Assembly: GCF_002954355.1 (NCBI RefSeq)
Contig: NZ_MQVV01000010.1
Coordinates: 248,001 to 312,000 of the forward strand
Length of the DNA: 64,000 nucleotides
Reading direction: 5' to 3'
Source: Nonlabens tegetincola
GTDB taxonomy: Bacteria > Bacteroidota > Bacteroidia > Flavobacteriales > Flavobacteriaceae
Shown: in pieces, positions 1 to 9,600 of the stretch
Layout: each line of letters begins with the position of its first letter
Numbering within the stretch: the stretch's first letter is position 1
Program-made: the position numbers and the translations under genes
Notes under the pieces: model-generated
What the model was told of the DNA's origin: nothing
What the model saw: only the letters and a program-made list of their open reading frames with translations
Databases searched by the model: none

Positions 1-614
1 CTAATTATCCTGAAGGTAAAGAAGAAATCTTACAAGCCGAAAATAGTCAGGAAGATGCATCTAGAGGATATAGAGAAGTACCTTTCTCAAAAGTACTTTA
101 TATAGAACGTGAAGATTATAGGGAAGAAGCTAATAAGAAATTCTTTAGATTAAAGAATGGAAAAGAAGTAAGACTTAAAAATGCCTATATTATTAAGGGT
201 GAAGGTTGTGTAAAAGATGAAAATGGTGTCATCACTGAAATACATGCAACCTACGATCCAGAATCAAAAAGTGGTAGTGGCACTGAGGCCAGTATGCGTC
301 GCGTTAAAGGAACCTTACATTGGGTAAGTGCAGCCCATGCTGTACCAGTTGAGGTAAGATTATACGATAGACTGTTTAATGTTGCACAGCCAGACGCAGA
401 TAAGGATGTGGATTTCATGCAATTCGTAAATAAAGAATCATTAAAAACTATCACAGCGTTTGGTGAACCAGCTTTAAAAGACTTAGAAGTAGGGAAAACG
501 GTACAATTCCAGCGTATGGGTTATTTCTCAGTTGATAGGGATAGTACTTCAGAGAATCGAATTTTCAATAGAACAGTAACTCTAAGAGATACATGGGCAA
601 AAATTGATCAATAG
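1..614 (+). CDS. glnS: Glutamine--tRNA ligase, C-terminal part (5' end outside window)
   Basis: The open frame enters from the left edge (first complete codon at position 3) and gives 203 residues ending at a TAG. Its sequence matches the C-terminal beta-barrel anticodon-binding region of class I glutaminyl-tRNA synthetase, including GTLHWVSAAHAVPVEVRLYD (about residues 100-119 of this fragment), followed by the second barrel with FQRMGYFSVD. The enzyme charges tRNA-Gln with glutamine in the cytoplasm. The catalytic Rossmann domain with HIGH/KMSKS motifs must lie upstream. A hairpin followed by a T-run downstream (702-733) probably ends the transcript. Confidence 0.95.
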   Translation, partial: NYPEGKEEILQAENSQEDASRGYREVPFSKVLYIEREDYREEANKKFFRLKNGKEVRLKNAYIIKGEGCVKDENGVITEIHATYDPESKSGSGTEASMRRVKGTLHWVSAAHAVPVEVRLYDRLFNVAQPDADKDVDFMQFVNKESLKTITAFGEPALKDLEVGKTVQFQRMGYFSVDRDSTSENRIFNRTVTLRDTWAKIDQ

Positions 615-701
615 TTTTTCTTATAATTTGCTTCCTTTGACATGAACTTCATGATTCATGTCTGCAGTCGCGAAAACATACAACATAAAAGCATAATCGC
701 T

Positions 702-733
702 AAAAAGTCATTCAGTAATGGATGGCTTTTTTG
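702..733 (+). terminator. Rho-independent terminator of glnS
   Basis: An A-rich left arm (702-712) pairs with GATGGCTTTT (721-730), with two G-T wobbles, and runs into a T6 tract. It lies about 90 bases past the glnS stop. An 8-bp inverted repeat GACATGAA/TTCATGTC (639-646/655-662) sits between them and has no T-run. Confidence 0.6.
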
Positions 734-851
734 GTTATAAATTGTATGATTTTAACAAAAATTGATAAATATTATATAGATTTTATGCTTTTTCATTGAA
801 TTAATCAAAATGCTTATATATCTATTAACGCTGTAAGCTGTAGGAGTAAGG

Positions 852-859
852 TACATTTG
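852..859 (+). promoter_or_regulatory. Bacteroidota -7 promoter element upstream of the ytxH-like operon
   Basis: TACATTTG is a perfect match to TAnnTTTG and lies 31 bases before the ATG at 891. No clear TTTG -33 box is seen at the expected spacing. It would drive the four-gene run 891-2033. Confidence 0.45.
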
Positions 860-890
860 TAATAACAAACAAATCAAAAAAAATATTACT

Positions 891-1261
891 ATGGCAAAGA
901 CAGGAAATACGATTATAGCACTTGCAGCAGGAGCTGCTCTAGGAGCAATCGCAGGAATTTTATACGCACCAGAAAGCGGTAAAAAAACACGTAAAAAATT
1001 AAAAAAGAAGCTATTAAAGCAAAAGATACTTTTACAGAAAGTGCTCAAAGAACCTATGAACAAGTAGCAGCAAAAACTTCAGAAGTTCGTGGAACAGTAG
1101 GTGAAAGGATAGAAGAAGCACTATCTACAGCTAGTTATAAAGCAGATGATGCTATTGTCGCACTAGAAGAAAAACTAGAACAACTGCGTACACAAAACGC
1201 CAAATTACAAAAACCTAAATCGGTAAGCGGAGCGGTAAAAAAAGCTAAAGCGACTGTATAA
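891..1261 (+). CDS. YtxH domain protein, split by a -1 frameshift at a slippery A AAA AAG site
   Basis: From ATG 891 the frame encodes MAKTGNTIIALAAGAALGAI (one membrane helix), then GILYAPESGKKTRKKLKK, the typical start of Gram-negative YtxH/general-stress-like proteins. It then leaves the family and stops at 1074-1076. The rest of the family pattern (EAIKAKDTFTESAQRTYEQ and an amphipathic tail with EEKLEQLRTQNAKLQK) continues in the -1 frame to TAA 1259-1261. The change falls on A AAA AAG at 1001-1007, in exactly the reading phase of a canonical -1 slippery heptamer. This is either programmed frameshifting, a disrupted gene, or one missing A in a homopolymer. The protein would be an inner-membrane-anchored envelope protein and heads an operon with 1272-2033. 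Confidence 0.7.
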
Positions 1262-1271
1262 AAACTAGATT

Positions 1272-1613
1272 TTGAGTTCTATTACAGACCAAATACAGGA
1301 ATTTCAAGAGGCCAGTAAAAGCTATATTGAAACTACAATTGAATTTCATCGTTTACGATTATTCAAAGGTCTTACGTTGTTTTTAAGTAGCAGTGTTCAC
1401 AAGCTTTTAAGTATTCTATTTATAACATTATCAGCGATCTTTTTAAGCACAGCAGTAGCCTTTTTACTAGGTGAAATATGGGAAAGTTACGCAATGGGCT
1501 TTTTTGCTGTAGGAATCTTCTACTTCATCATCTTTTTATTAGTTCTATTGTTAACTAAGAAGAAAATTGAAACTAATGTTATACAACGTACAAGTAAGAA
1601 ATTTTTTAATTAA
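1272..1613 (+). CDS. Phage-holin-family (YqjE/DUF1469-like) small membrane protein
   Basis: A 113-residue protein with a TTG start at 1272; no ATG lies near the N-terminus. It has a soluble amphipathic N-terminus (about 1-40) and two hydrophobic helices (about 45-70 and 77-100), then a basic tail. The layout and position between a YtxH protein and a small helical protein match the Actinobacteriophage holin superfamily III / YqjE-type proteins of Flavobacteriaceae. No lytic function is implied: such chromosomal copies are thought to be envelope or stress proteins. It starts 10 bases after the ytxH stop and is followed after 6 bases by the next gene. Family assignment is from pattern and context, not from a diagnostic motif. 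Confidence 0.6.
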   Translation: MSSITDQIQEFQEASKSYIETTIEFHRLRLFKGLTLFLSSSVHKLLSILFITLSAIFLSTAVAFLLGEIWESYAMGFFAVGIFYFIIFLLVLLLTKKKIETNVIQRTSKKFFN

Positions 1614-1619
1614 ATATTC

Positions 1620-1826
1620 ATGAAGGTTTACAATAATTTTGACGAGATAAATAAGGAGCTTAACGTTCTATCGTTACAAAAACAAATTCATGAAGAAACG
1701 ATGAAGTTAAAAATAAATGAAGTTAAGGAAGAATTGAGTGCAGTTTCAATTGTTACTAATATGATATCGTCAATTGCAAAAAAAGCGGTAGTTTTAAAAA
1801 TTGTAAATAAATTTTTAAGTCGTTAA
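1620..1826 (+). CDS. Small helical protein, third gene of the ytxH-like operon
   Basis: A 68-residue protein, largely alpha-helical and charged (NKELNVLSLQKQIHEETMKL) with a weakly hydrophobic C-terminal third. It starts with ATG 6 bases after the holin-like gene, and its stop is immediately followed by the ATG of the next gene (zero-base gap). Proteins of this size and style regularly follow YtxH and YqjE-like genes in flavobacteria (I recall the label DUF6327, not checkable here). Its function is unknown; it probably acts with its operon partners at the inner membrane. Confidence 0.6.
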   Translation: MKVYNNFDEINKELNVLSLQKQIHEETMKLKINEVKEELSAVSIVTNMISSIAKKAVVLKIVNKFLSR

Positions 1827-2033
1827 ATGAAAATAGGAAGTATCATTTACTTCATTCTTACACTAATAACACTTATAAGTTCCTCTTACTATTTTTATCT
1901 GATCTACGTGAGACATCATGAATCAGAAAATATATATCTAGTAAGTGGAATTTTTAATGTCATACTATTTTTCTTTTGTCTTTTTTTATGGATAAGAGAA
2001 ATAACAAGAAAAGAAAAAAGCGAGACTAAGTAG
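1827..2033 (+). CDS. Small two-helix membrane protein, unknown function
   Basis: A 68-residue protein starting directly after the previous stop. Two membrane helices (about 4-26 and 38-58) flank a short polar loop with RHHESEN, and the tail is strongly charged (REITRKEKSETK). The last codons lie within the left arm of the terminator hairpin at 2019-2046. I do not recognise a family. Position suggests co-transcription with the ytxH-like operon. Confidence 0.55.
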   Translation: MKIGSIIYFILTLITLISSSYYFYLIYVRHHESENIYLVSGIFNVILFFFCLFLWIREITRKEKSETK

Positions 2034-2046
2034 TCTCGCTTTTATT
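2019..2046 (+). terminator. Terminator of the ytxH-like operon
   Basis: A perfect 9-bp stem AGCGAGACT (2019-2027) / AGTCTCGCT (2032-2040) with loop AAGT, followed by TTTATTTTT and preceded by an A-run. The stop codon of the last gene sits in the loop and right arm. Confidence 0.85.
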
Positions 2047-2062
2047 TTTCAATCCAATAACT

Positions 2063-3031
2063 CTATTCTAAAGAGTCTGTTTCTTTAGAGTCTTTATTTT
2101 TTTTAGAGCTTTGTTTTTTCATTTGCTCACCAATTTGGGCGCTTGCAGTAAAGCTAGCAATCATGTTGTTAAGCATGTCGCTTCCTGCCTGTGGTGAATT
2201 AGGTAACAAAATAAGATTAGAATTTGTCTCTTCACCTATAGATTGTAACGTATCATAATGTTGAGTTACGACTATTAACGCACTGGCTTCTTGTGAATTA
2301 ATCCCTACGTTATTCAATACATCAACAGATTCTTCAAGTCCTCTAGCGATTTCTCTTCGTTGATCTGCGATACCTTGACCTTGTAATCTTTTTGATTCAG
2401 CTTCCGCACGTGCTTTAGCAACGATTTTAATACGCTCTGCTTCCGCTTCGTATTCGGCAGCTACCTTTTCACGTTCCGAGGCATTAATACGGTTCATAGC
2501 GGCTTTAACTTGAATATCTGGATCGATATCAGTTACAAGTGTTTTAATAATGTCGTATCCATAATCCAGCATAGCCTCATTAAGTTCTCTTTTTACCGCA
2601 ATTGCTATATCATCCTTCTTTTCAAAAACGTAGTCTAATTTCATTTTTGGAACTTCGGCACGTACCACGTCAAAAACGTATGATGTAATTTGATCATGAG
2701 GATTTTGAAGTCTATAAAACGCATCATAAACCTTATCTCTAATTACTTGAAATTGAACTGATACTTTTAGTCTAACAAAAACATCATCTTTGGTTTTGGT
2801 TTCGACAACTACATCTAGTTGTTGAATACGTAAATTAATCCTTCCAGCTACACGATCGATCACTGGAATTTTTAATTGTAATCCAGAATGACGCATGCTA
2901 GTAAATTTACCAAAACGTTCAATTACGGCTGCTGTTTGTTGTTTAACTGTAAAAAAAGCGCTCAATAAAATAATAAGAGCGATAACTCCTATAACGATAG
3001 GAACAATGGGAATTAATGGTAGTGTTATCAT
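2063..3031 (-). CDS. SPFH/band 7 (stomatin-like) membrane protein
   Basis: A 322-residue protein. One N-terminal membrane helix (about 3-27) is followed by an SPFH domain (about 28-195) with the stomatin-type TAAVIERFGKF, LKIPVIDRV and SVQFQV stretches. A charged alanine/glutamate-rich helix (about 185-230, EREKVAAEYEAEAERIK) follows, and the tail (about 300-322) is lysine/serine/aspartate-rich. Such proteins oligomerise on the inner membrane and often scaffold membrane proteases or stabilise complexes. The partner NfeD-type gene seen beside many stomatins is not adjacent here. It is separate from the flotillin at 22564, so the window has two SPFH proteins. Confidence 0.85.
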   Translation of the reverse strand: MITLPLIPIVPIVIGVIALIILLSAFFTVKQQTAAVIERFGKFTSMRHSGLQLKIPVIDRVAGRINLRIQQLDVVVETKTKDDVFVRLKVSVQFQVIRDKVYDAFYRLQNPHDQITSYVFDVVRAEVPKMKLDYVFEKKDDIAIAVKRELNEAMLDYGYDIIKTLVTDIDPDIQVKAAMNRINASEREKVAAEYEAEAERIKIVAKARAEAESKRLQGQGIADQRREIARGLEESVDVLNNVGINSQEASALIVVTQHYDTLQSIGEETNSNLILLPNSPQAGSDMLNNMIASFTASAQIGEQMKKQSSKKNKDSKETDSLE

Positions 3032-3166
3032 TTTGTATAAAGTAAATGGTTATGTAAAGGTAAGTGCTTATCTTGAGAATTTTAAAGGGCAATTGCCTTA
3101 TAAAAATTACTCAAATAGTAACATATCTATATTATAGGTAGTATGTTTATGTTCTTTGTTACAATT

Positions 3167-3802
3167 ATGAAATACATTCTCCTTTTTTTGGTTTTTATAT
3201 CTGGATATTACATTCAAGCACAGCGATACACACCTATAAATTATCTAGGGATAGGAGTAGAGGCTACTTCTTACCGTTTGGACATTGATGATCTATCGGT
3301 AGATAGTAATTTAGGATACAAATTCGTTCTTGAAACACGTGGTCAAATAAGAGATGATTTTGATTTTATTTATTCATTAGGTGTTTACAATCATAACTTT
3401 TCAACTAAAGAACTTTTGACGAATCAAGAAATTGAATTTTCTCAATTAGGAGCAGAGCTTAATTTTCTTTTTGCCTGGAAAATAGCACAGAGCAATCATT
3501 TTTCTATTGAATTAGGTCCATCGTTACTATTTAATGGCGATTATAAATTGAAAGATGAATCTGCTTTTGAAAATTCCCAGATAGGATCTTTATCTAATAC
3601 CATCACCGTGTCTGAATTTCAAAAAAATAATCCATTTAACATTAATGGAGTAATTGGATTTTCTACTGGAGTTACCCATGTTAGATTAATGGCACATTAT
3701 CATTATGGTTTTCTCAACAATTTATCAGGACAAGATAATCTTGGTAATGATTTAGAAGGTAAGGCCCGTTTTTACACTTTTGGACTGCGATTTTACTTTT
3801 AA
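3167..3802 (+). CDS. Secreted outer-membrane-barrel-like protein, unknown function
   Basis: The start is set at ATG 3167 because it opens a clean signal peptide (MKYILLFLVFISGYYIQAQ); ATG 3143 would add nine residues ahead of it. The mature part (about 190 residues) alternates polar and hydrophobic residues, has aromatic strand ends (for example FYTFGLRFYF at the very C-terminus) and ends in Phe, as outer-membrane beta-barrels of Bacteroidota do. It is probably an eight-stranded porin-like or PorT-like barrel protein. No specific function can be named. It ends at a hairpin shared with convergent gltX. Confidence 0.6.
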   Translation: MKYILLFLVFISGYYIQAQRYTPINYLGIGVEATSYRLDIDDLSVDSNLGYKFVLETRGQIRDDFDFIYSLGVYNHNFSTKELLTNQEIEFSQLGAELNFLFAWKIAQSNHFSIELGPSLLFNGDYKLKDESAFENSQIGSLSNTITVSEFQKNNPFNINGVIGFSTGVTHVRLMAHYHYGFLNNLSGQDNLGNDLEGKARFYTFGLRFYF

Positions 3803-3815
3803 AATTATTTATAAG

Positions 3816-3850
3816 AAAAAACGATACTTATTTAAATAAGTATCGTTTTA
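3816..3850. terminator. Bidirectional terminator between the barrel gene and gltX
   Basis: A 10-bp stem ACGATACTTA (3821-3830) / TAAGTATCGT (3837-3846) with loop TTTAAA, flanked by A5 on the left and T4 on the right. It can act for both convergent genes. Confidence 0.85.
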
Positions 3851-3877
3851 ATCAATAATAAATATTATTTATCTTTT

Positions 3878-5395
3878 TTATTCTAATATAGATATAGCAG
3901 TTTTTAGCCTAGAAATTGTTTCATTTTTACCTATCATAGAGGCTATTTCAAAAACATCTGGACCCATTAGACTACCTACTAAAGAAAGTCGCATAGGCAT
4001 CATTATTTTACCAAATCCTAGTTCGTTGCTCTTCATCCATCCTTTAATTGAATCACTCAATCCAGATGCGGTATCATCATCAGTTTTTTCAATGACCTCA
4101 ATTAACTGATTCATTAAATCGCTAGTAGATTCTTTCCAAGCTTTTCTAGCATTTTTCTCATCAAATTCTTTCGGCGCTTCAAAAAAGAACCCTGCAAGTT
4201 CAAATAGATCATCTAAAAACACTGCTCTTTCTTTCACTAGACCAACTACTAGATTAACGTAATCCTGTGATCCATAGTTAATATTTTTTGATTGTAACGC
4301 TTTCGCGAAAGCGGCACCTATAACAGCATCATCTTGTTCAACAAAATATTGTTGCTGGAACCATTTAGCCTTATCTGGATCAAACTTGGCGCCTGAACTA
4401 TTTACTTGAGAAAGATCAAATTGTTCTATAAGTTCATCTAGCTTAAATAATTCTTGTTCGGTTCCAGGATTCCAACCTAAAAAGGCTAGCATATTTATAA
4501 CCGCGCTAGGCAGGTAACCATCTTCTCGGTATCCATTGAAAGTTTCATTTTCCTTATCATCATGCCATTCTAAAGGAAATACAGGAAAACCGAATTTTGC
4601 TCCATCTCGTTTACTTAACTTCCCTTTACCAGTTGGTTTAAGTATGAGAGGTAAATGAGCAAAAGATGGAATTTGCCATCCAAAGCTTTCATACAGCAAT
4701 ACGTGTAATGCCATACTAGGTAACCATTCTTCACCGCGTATCACATGTGTGATTTGCATGTTGTGATCATCCACAACATTGGCTAGGTGATAAGTAGGCA
4801 TACCATCACTTTTAAATAAAATTTTATCGTCTAATAGACTGGTATCTATTTGGATTCCTTTACGTATCTCATCAAATAAACCAAGGTTTTTTATTTGTGG
4901 TTTAAACCTTATTACATAGTCCTCACCGTTATCTAGTCGTTGTTGTACTTCTTCTGGTGTAAGTGTAAGTGAGTTGGTAAATTGATCTCGAGTTCTGTGA
5001 TTGTAGATGAAGTTCTTCTTTTGAGACTCTGCGGTAGCGCGTGCTTCATTCAATTCTTGCGCTGTGTCAAATGCATAATAAGCAGCTCCTTTTTCAATAA
5101 GTTCTAGAGCGTATTGTTTATAGGATTCTTTTCTTTCACTTTGTCTATATGGACCAAAGTTACCTTCTTTTCCTATTCCTTCATCAAATGGAATCCCACA
5201 CCAGTTTAAAGCATCTATGATGTACTGTTCTGCTCCTGGAACATATCTGTTTTGATCGGTATCCTCAATCCTTAGGATAAATGTTCCTTTATGTTTTTTT
5301 GCAAATAAGTAATTGAATAATGCGGTTCTCACTCCACCTATGTGAAGTGGTCCAGTCGGGCTAGGGGCAAATCTTACTCTAACTTCTTGACTCAT
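3878..5395 (-). CDS. gltX: Glutamate--tRNA ligase
   Basis: 505 residues, the full length of a bacterial GluRS. The class I signature is at the N-terminus (PSPTGPLHIGG, residues 11-21, HIGH-type). The KMSKS-type loop GKGKLSKRDG is near residue 258 and is followed by the helical anticodon-binding C-terminal half. It charges tRNA-Glu in the cytoplasm. GlnRS is also encoded (1-614), so a misacylating GluRS/GatCAB route to Gln-tRNA is not required here. The repeat palindrome at 4298-4313 encodes AFAKA near residues 362-366, in the anticodon-binding part. TATCTTTG 24 bases upstream is a likely promoter -7 box. Confidence 0.97.
   Translation of the reverse strand: MSQEVRVRFAPSPTGPLHIGGVRTALFNYLFAKKHKGTFILRIEDTDQNRYVPGAEQYIIDALNWCGIPFDEGIGKEGNFGPYRQSERKESYKQYALELIEKGAAYYAFDTAQELNEARATAESQKKNFIYNHRTRDQFTNSLTLTPEEVQQRLDNGEDYVIRFKPQIKNLGLFDEIRKGIQIDTSLLDDKILFKSDGMPTYHLANVVDDHNMQITHVIRGEEWLPSMALHVLLYESFGWQIPSFAHLPLILKPTGKGKLSKRDGAKFGFPVFPLEWHDDKENETFNGYREDGYLPSAVINMLAFLGWNPGTEQELFKLDELIEQFDLSQVNSSGAKFDPDKAKWFQQQYFVEQDDAVIGAAFAKALQSKNINYGSQDYVNLVVGLVKERAVFLDDLFELAGFFFEAPKEFDEKNARKAWKESTSDLMNQLIEVIEKTDDDTASGLSDSIKGWMKSNELGFGKIMMPMRLSLVGSLMGPDVFEIASMIGKNETISRLKTAISILE
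4298..4313. repeat. 16-bp palindrome CGCTTTCGCGAAAGCG, copy 1 (in gltX)
   Basis: Exact copy. Read in the gltX frame it gives AFAKA. Confidence 0.95.
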
Positions 5396-5418
5396 TTTGT
5401 ATGCAGTTTTATAGGCTG

Positions 5419-5426
5419 CAAAGATA
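5419..5426 (-). promoter_or_regulatory. -7 promoter element for gltX
   Basis: CAAAGATA on the plus strand reads TATCTTTG on the minus strand, a perfect TAnnTTTG match, 23 bases from the gltX start codon. No convincing -33 TTTG was found. Confidence 0.5.
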
Positions 5427-5465
5427 GTTAGTCTAAAGAGAGTAAATAGTTAGGTTTTAGGTAAA

Positions 5466-6518
5466 TTACTGTGTGGCCAGTTTAACCATTTCATGTGGAA
5501 CATGTTTATTAACTATAGAAAACCATAACGGTGGAATTGTTGCTATTACCATCATAGTAGGATATCCATAAGGTAATTGTGGACTTATATCGTGATAATC
5601 TAATACTTGATACTTTTTACTCGCTCTATAATGATGATCACTATGTCTTGTTAATTCGTATAGTAATATTCTACCTAATGCGTGATTGCTATTCCAACTA
5701 TGTATCTCTCTAACAACCTCATACCTTCCTGATTTTTTTCTTACTCTTCTTAATCCATAATGTTCTAGATAATTTATTATTTCCAATAATGAAAAACCTA
5801 CTATTGCAATTGCAATTGCTAGTAGGGTAGTGGACCAGGAAAATACAATACCTACAGTTACCAAATAACTCATTTGAATTAAGGTATACCATAGCATATC
5901 GTTTTTTACTGAAAAAATGGAGTAATTATTTACCTGCCTTAGTTTACGTTGTATGCGCCATGCACTTATATATTGTTGAGTTACCGATCTCAACCAAAAT
6001 TTGTATAAATTTTCATTATATCTAGCTGTTGCAGGATCTTCGGGTGTAGCAGCTTGCAAATGATGGTGATGATTGTGCTCTATATAAAAATGCATATAAA
6101 GACTAGGTAACAGCAATATCTTACCTAGAAAGCGTTCCCAACTTTCTTGTCTATGACCTAATTCATGAGCAACATTAATCCCATTACTTCCTGCTACAAT
6201 ACCACAAGATAATATTAATCCAACTACCTCATAAGTAGTTAAAAAAGAATTATTGAAGGTATAAAAAGCATACACTAGCGTACCAAATACGATAGGAACA
6301 TTAAGCCATAATAACAAATCAAAAAACCTATTAGCAGTTTTAGATTCTTTTTCACTGTCTGATAAATTATTTTTTAATGATGGCATCCATAATTCCAGCA
6401 AAGGCACTATTCCAAAAACAACAATCGGTGTTACAAATAACCAATATCCTTTTAGAAATATTCCTAGCACACAGAAAACAGGAATTAGATAGGCAGCTAG
6501 GTATTTTAAGTCTTTCAT
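5466..6518 (-). CDS. AlkB-like membrane di-iron monooxygenase (alkane/fatty-chain hydroxylase family)
   Basis: A 350-residue integral membrane protein with the histidine boxes of alkane 1-monooxygenases in order: HELGH (118-122), HNHHHH (148-153) and HSDHHY (292-297), plus the family motif NYLEHYGL (249-256). About six membrane helices surround them. The family inserts one oxygen atom into terminal carbons of alkanes or similar acyl chains using a di-iron centre at the cytoplasmic face. No rubredoxin, rubredoxin reductase or alkane-use genes are adjacent, so the substrate is open; a lipid or fatty-acid role is as likely as alkane growth. It is a single-gene unit, divergent from 6690. Confidence 0.85.
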   Translation of the reverse strand: MKDLKYLAAYLIPVFCVLGIFLKGYWLFVTPIVVFGIVPLLELWMPSLKNNLSDSEKESKTANRFFDLLLWLNVPIVFGTLVYAFYTFNNSFLTTYEVVGLILSCGIVAGSNGINVAHELGHRQESWERFLGKILLLPSLYMHFYIEHNHHHHLQAATPEDPATARYNENLYKFWLRSVTQQYISAWRIQRKLRQVNNYSIFSVKNDMLWYTLIQMSYLVTVGIVFSWSTTLLAIAIAIVGFSLLEIINYLEHYGLRRVRKKSGRYEVVREIHSWNSNHALGRILLYELTRHSDHHYRASKKYQVLDYHDISPQLPYGYPTMMVIATIPPLWFSIVNKHVPHEMVKLATQ

Positions 6519-6689
6519 TCTAGTAGGGTTGAGTTTGCCTAAAGTTATAACAAACTTTAATTTTTACAATAGGTCAATATTTGGGCACTATTTATGTATG
6601 AAATACGCTAGTAAGTCCACTTATTAAATGGATATGAACAATTTAAGGCTTATTCCTATCTTTACAAGTCTAGATGATGAAAAGGTGCT

Positions 6690-9600
6690 ATGACTAACTT
6701 TCAAATAATACAAAAGAAATTAACTCAATTTATTAGTAAGTACTATCGTAATGAATTGATTAGAGGAGTCATTCTTTTTGCTGCTCTTAGTTTGTTGTAT
6801 TTTCTATTTACTGTGGTAATCGAGCATTTTTTATGGCTTAGTACTGTAGGACGCACCATATTGTTTATTCTATTTGTAATTGTACAATCTTTTTTATTGT
6901 TCAAGTTTGTAGGTATTCCTTTAGCTCGTTTATTCAAGCTTTTTAAAGGAATTGATTTTAGGGATGCAAGTACCATTATAGGAACTCATTTCCCTGAGGT
7001 ATCTGATAAACTTGTAAATGTTTTACAATTACATAAAAATGGAGGTGACGATGAATTGACGTGGGCAAGTATTAATCAAAAAAGTGAAGAACTTAAACCT
7101 ATACCTTTTTCACTTGCCATTGATTATAAAAAGAACTCCAAGTATTTAAAATATTTAGCTATTCCGCTTGTTATAATTGTAGGACTTTTCTTTACCGGTA
7201 ATGATGAGGTGATTACAAAAAGCGCATCACGTGTAGCCGATTTTAATAACGAATATATTCCACCTGCTCCTTATTCATTTAAATTACTTAATGATGATTT
7301 AAGTACATTACAAAATCAAGATTATAAAATTAATGTTCAAGTTGTAGGTAAGAAATTACCTGAATCTGTTTCCATAAGCTATAAGGGTCAAAATTATTTT
7401 ATGAATCAAGATAAAAACGGTAACTACAGTTACGTTTTTAAAAGACCTAGTAGTGACATTGATTTTTTCTTTAATGCAAATGAGGTTGCAAGCCCTAGTT
7501 ATCAACTCAAGGTAGGTGCTGTACCATCTATAGATCAATTCAATATGGTGTGCAGGTTTCCTTCACACATAGGTCGCACTTCTGAAACTATTAAGGGTAC
7601 AGGAAACGCTCTTTTACCAGAAGGTACTCGCGTGCAATGGATCTTGAATACCAGTAATACTCAAGTAGTAGACTTCATTAATGGTGATGATACTTATAGT
7701 TTTAAAAAGCAGGATAATCAGTTCGCTTTCGCGAAAGCGATATCACAACCTACTTCATATGCTATTTCCACCTCTAATTCTAATACTAAAAATTACGAAA
7801 CACTCAATTTTAAAATCGATGTTGTAAAGGATGAATATCCTGAATTGAAGGTGGAAGAAAAGGTCGATTCTTTAAATGAACAAATAAGATATTATAAAGG
7901 TCAGGTTGTGGACGACTACGGCATTAAAAAGATAGTATTGAACTACTATATTCAAGATGATCCCGCAACCGTTAAGAAATTAGTGATAAGTAAAGATAGA
8001 GGATCCTATGAAACGTTTTTATATACCTTTCCTCAAGGTCTTGAACTATTAGAAGGTAAACGTTATGAATATTATTTTGAAGCTTTTGATAATGACGTGG
8101 TAAATAACTTTAAAAGCGTTAAGTCTCAGGTCTATGGTTATCGAAAAATAACCAATAATGAACAGGAACAACGTGAATTACAAGAGCAAAAGGAATCGTT
8201 AGAAAGTATAGAGAAATCCTTAATGGATCAGGAAAAACAGCAGGAAAAACTCAAGGAATTAAGTCGTGAAGCGGTTGAAAAGAAAGATCTAGATTTCAAT
8301 GACCGCAAAAAACTAGAACAGGTCTTAGATAAGCAGCAGAAGCAGGAACAGTTAATGAATAGACAGTTGGATCGATTAAAAAACAATTTGGAAAAATCCA
8401 TAAGAGAAGAATCAGAAGAAAAGGAGGCGCTAAAAGAAAGAATGGAACAAAGTGCCGATCAAATTAAGAAGAATGAAGAACTCTTAAAAAAGATCCAAGA
8501 GTACAAGGACAAGATGCCGCCTGCTGAGCTAAAGGAACAATTAGATAAGGCACAACGCAACTCAAAACAACAGCAACGTAGTCTTGAACAATTATTAGAG
8601 TTAACTAAAAGATTTTATGTCAAGGAGAAATTCAAGCAATTAGCCAAAGATTTATCTCAAATAGCCTTAAAGCAGAAGAAGGCTGCAGATGTTGAATCTT
8701 CAGAACAAGAACAAGATAGTTTAAATAAAGAATTCCAAGAATGGAGAAAGGAACTCGAGGAACTTGAGAAGGAAAATACTAATCTTAAACGTCCACATAA
8801 GTTAGAGTTTGATCCACCACAAGCTGATGAGATCGAGCAGGATCAAAACGATGCTAAAGAAAATATTGAATCTAAAGAGTCTCAAAAGGCATCATCCAAA
8901 CAACGTAGTGCTGCAGATAAGATGAAACGACTATCTCAACAAATGGGCAATCAAATGCGCAGCATGGAAAAGGATCAAATGATGGAGGATGCGGAAACCT
9001 TAAGACAAATTCTAGATAATTTGATAGGTTATAGTCTGGAGCAGGAAGCTTTAATGGACCAAGTTTCATTGATAAATAGAAATAGCCCAAGCTTTGGAAA
9101 AAAATTAATCATGCAAAAAAAGTTAGAATACACCTTTGAGCATGTAGATGATTCTTTGTTTGCTTTAAGTAGCCGTAATCCGAAGGTTGGTGAAGAAATA
9201 AATTCTGTTATCACCGATATTCATTATGGTATAGATACAAGTATGGAGCAATTGGCAGAGTTCAAAATAGAGCGCAGTTTAATGGCGCAACAAGAGGCGT
9301 TTTCAGGTGCCAATAAATTAAGCGCTATGTTAAGTGATGCCATGGATAATATGAATGCTTCTGGATCAAGTGGTCCTGGACAACCAAGTCCTGGTGAAGG
9401 CGGTGCTGGTTTTCAACTTCAGGACATTATACAGAAACAAGAAAGCTTAAGTAGAAAAGGTAAAGGAGATAAATTAGGAAAACAAGGTCAACAAGGACAA
9501 CAAGGTCAGCAAGGTCAATCGGGCAATGCTGGTGAAAATGGTCAAAGCGGTCAAAGCGGTCAATCTGGTAGTGGTGGTGAGCAAGGTGAAAATGGTCAGT

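Noticed and set aside
664-674. TCGCGAAAA near 668 as palindrome half copy
   Set aside because: Only a half site; no left arm.
1272-1613. Phage remnant because of the holin-like gene
   Set aside because: No other phage gene is nearby and this holin-like family is a normal chromosomal partner of YtxH-type genes.
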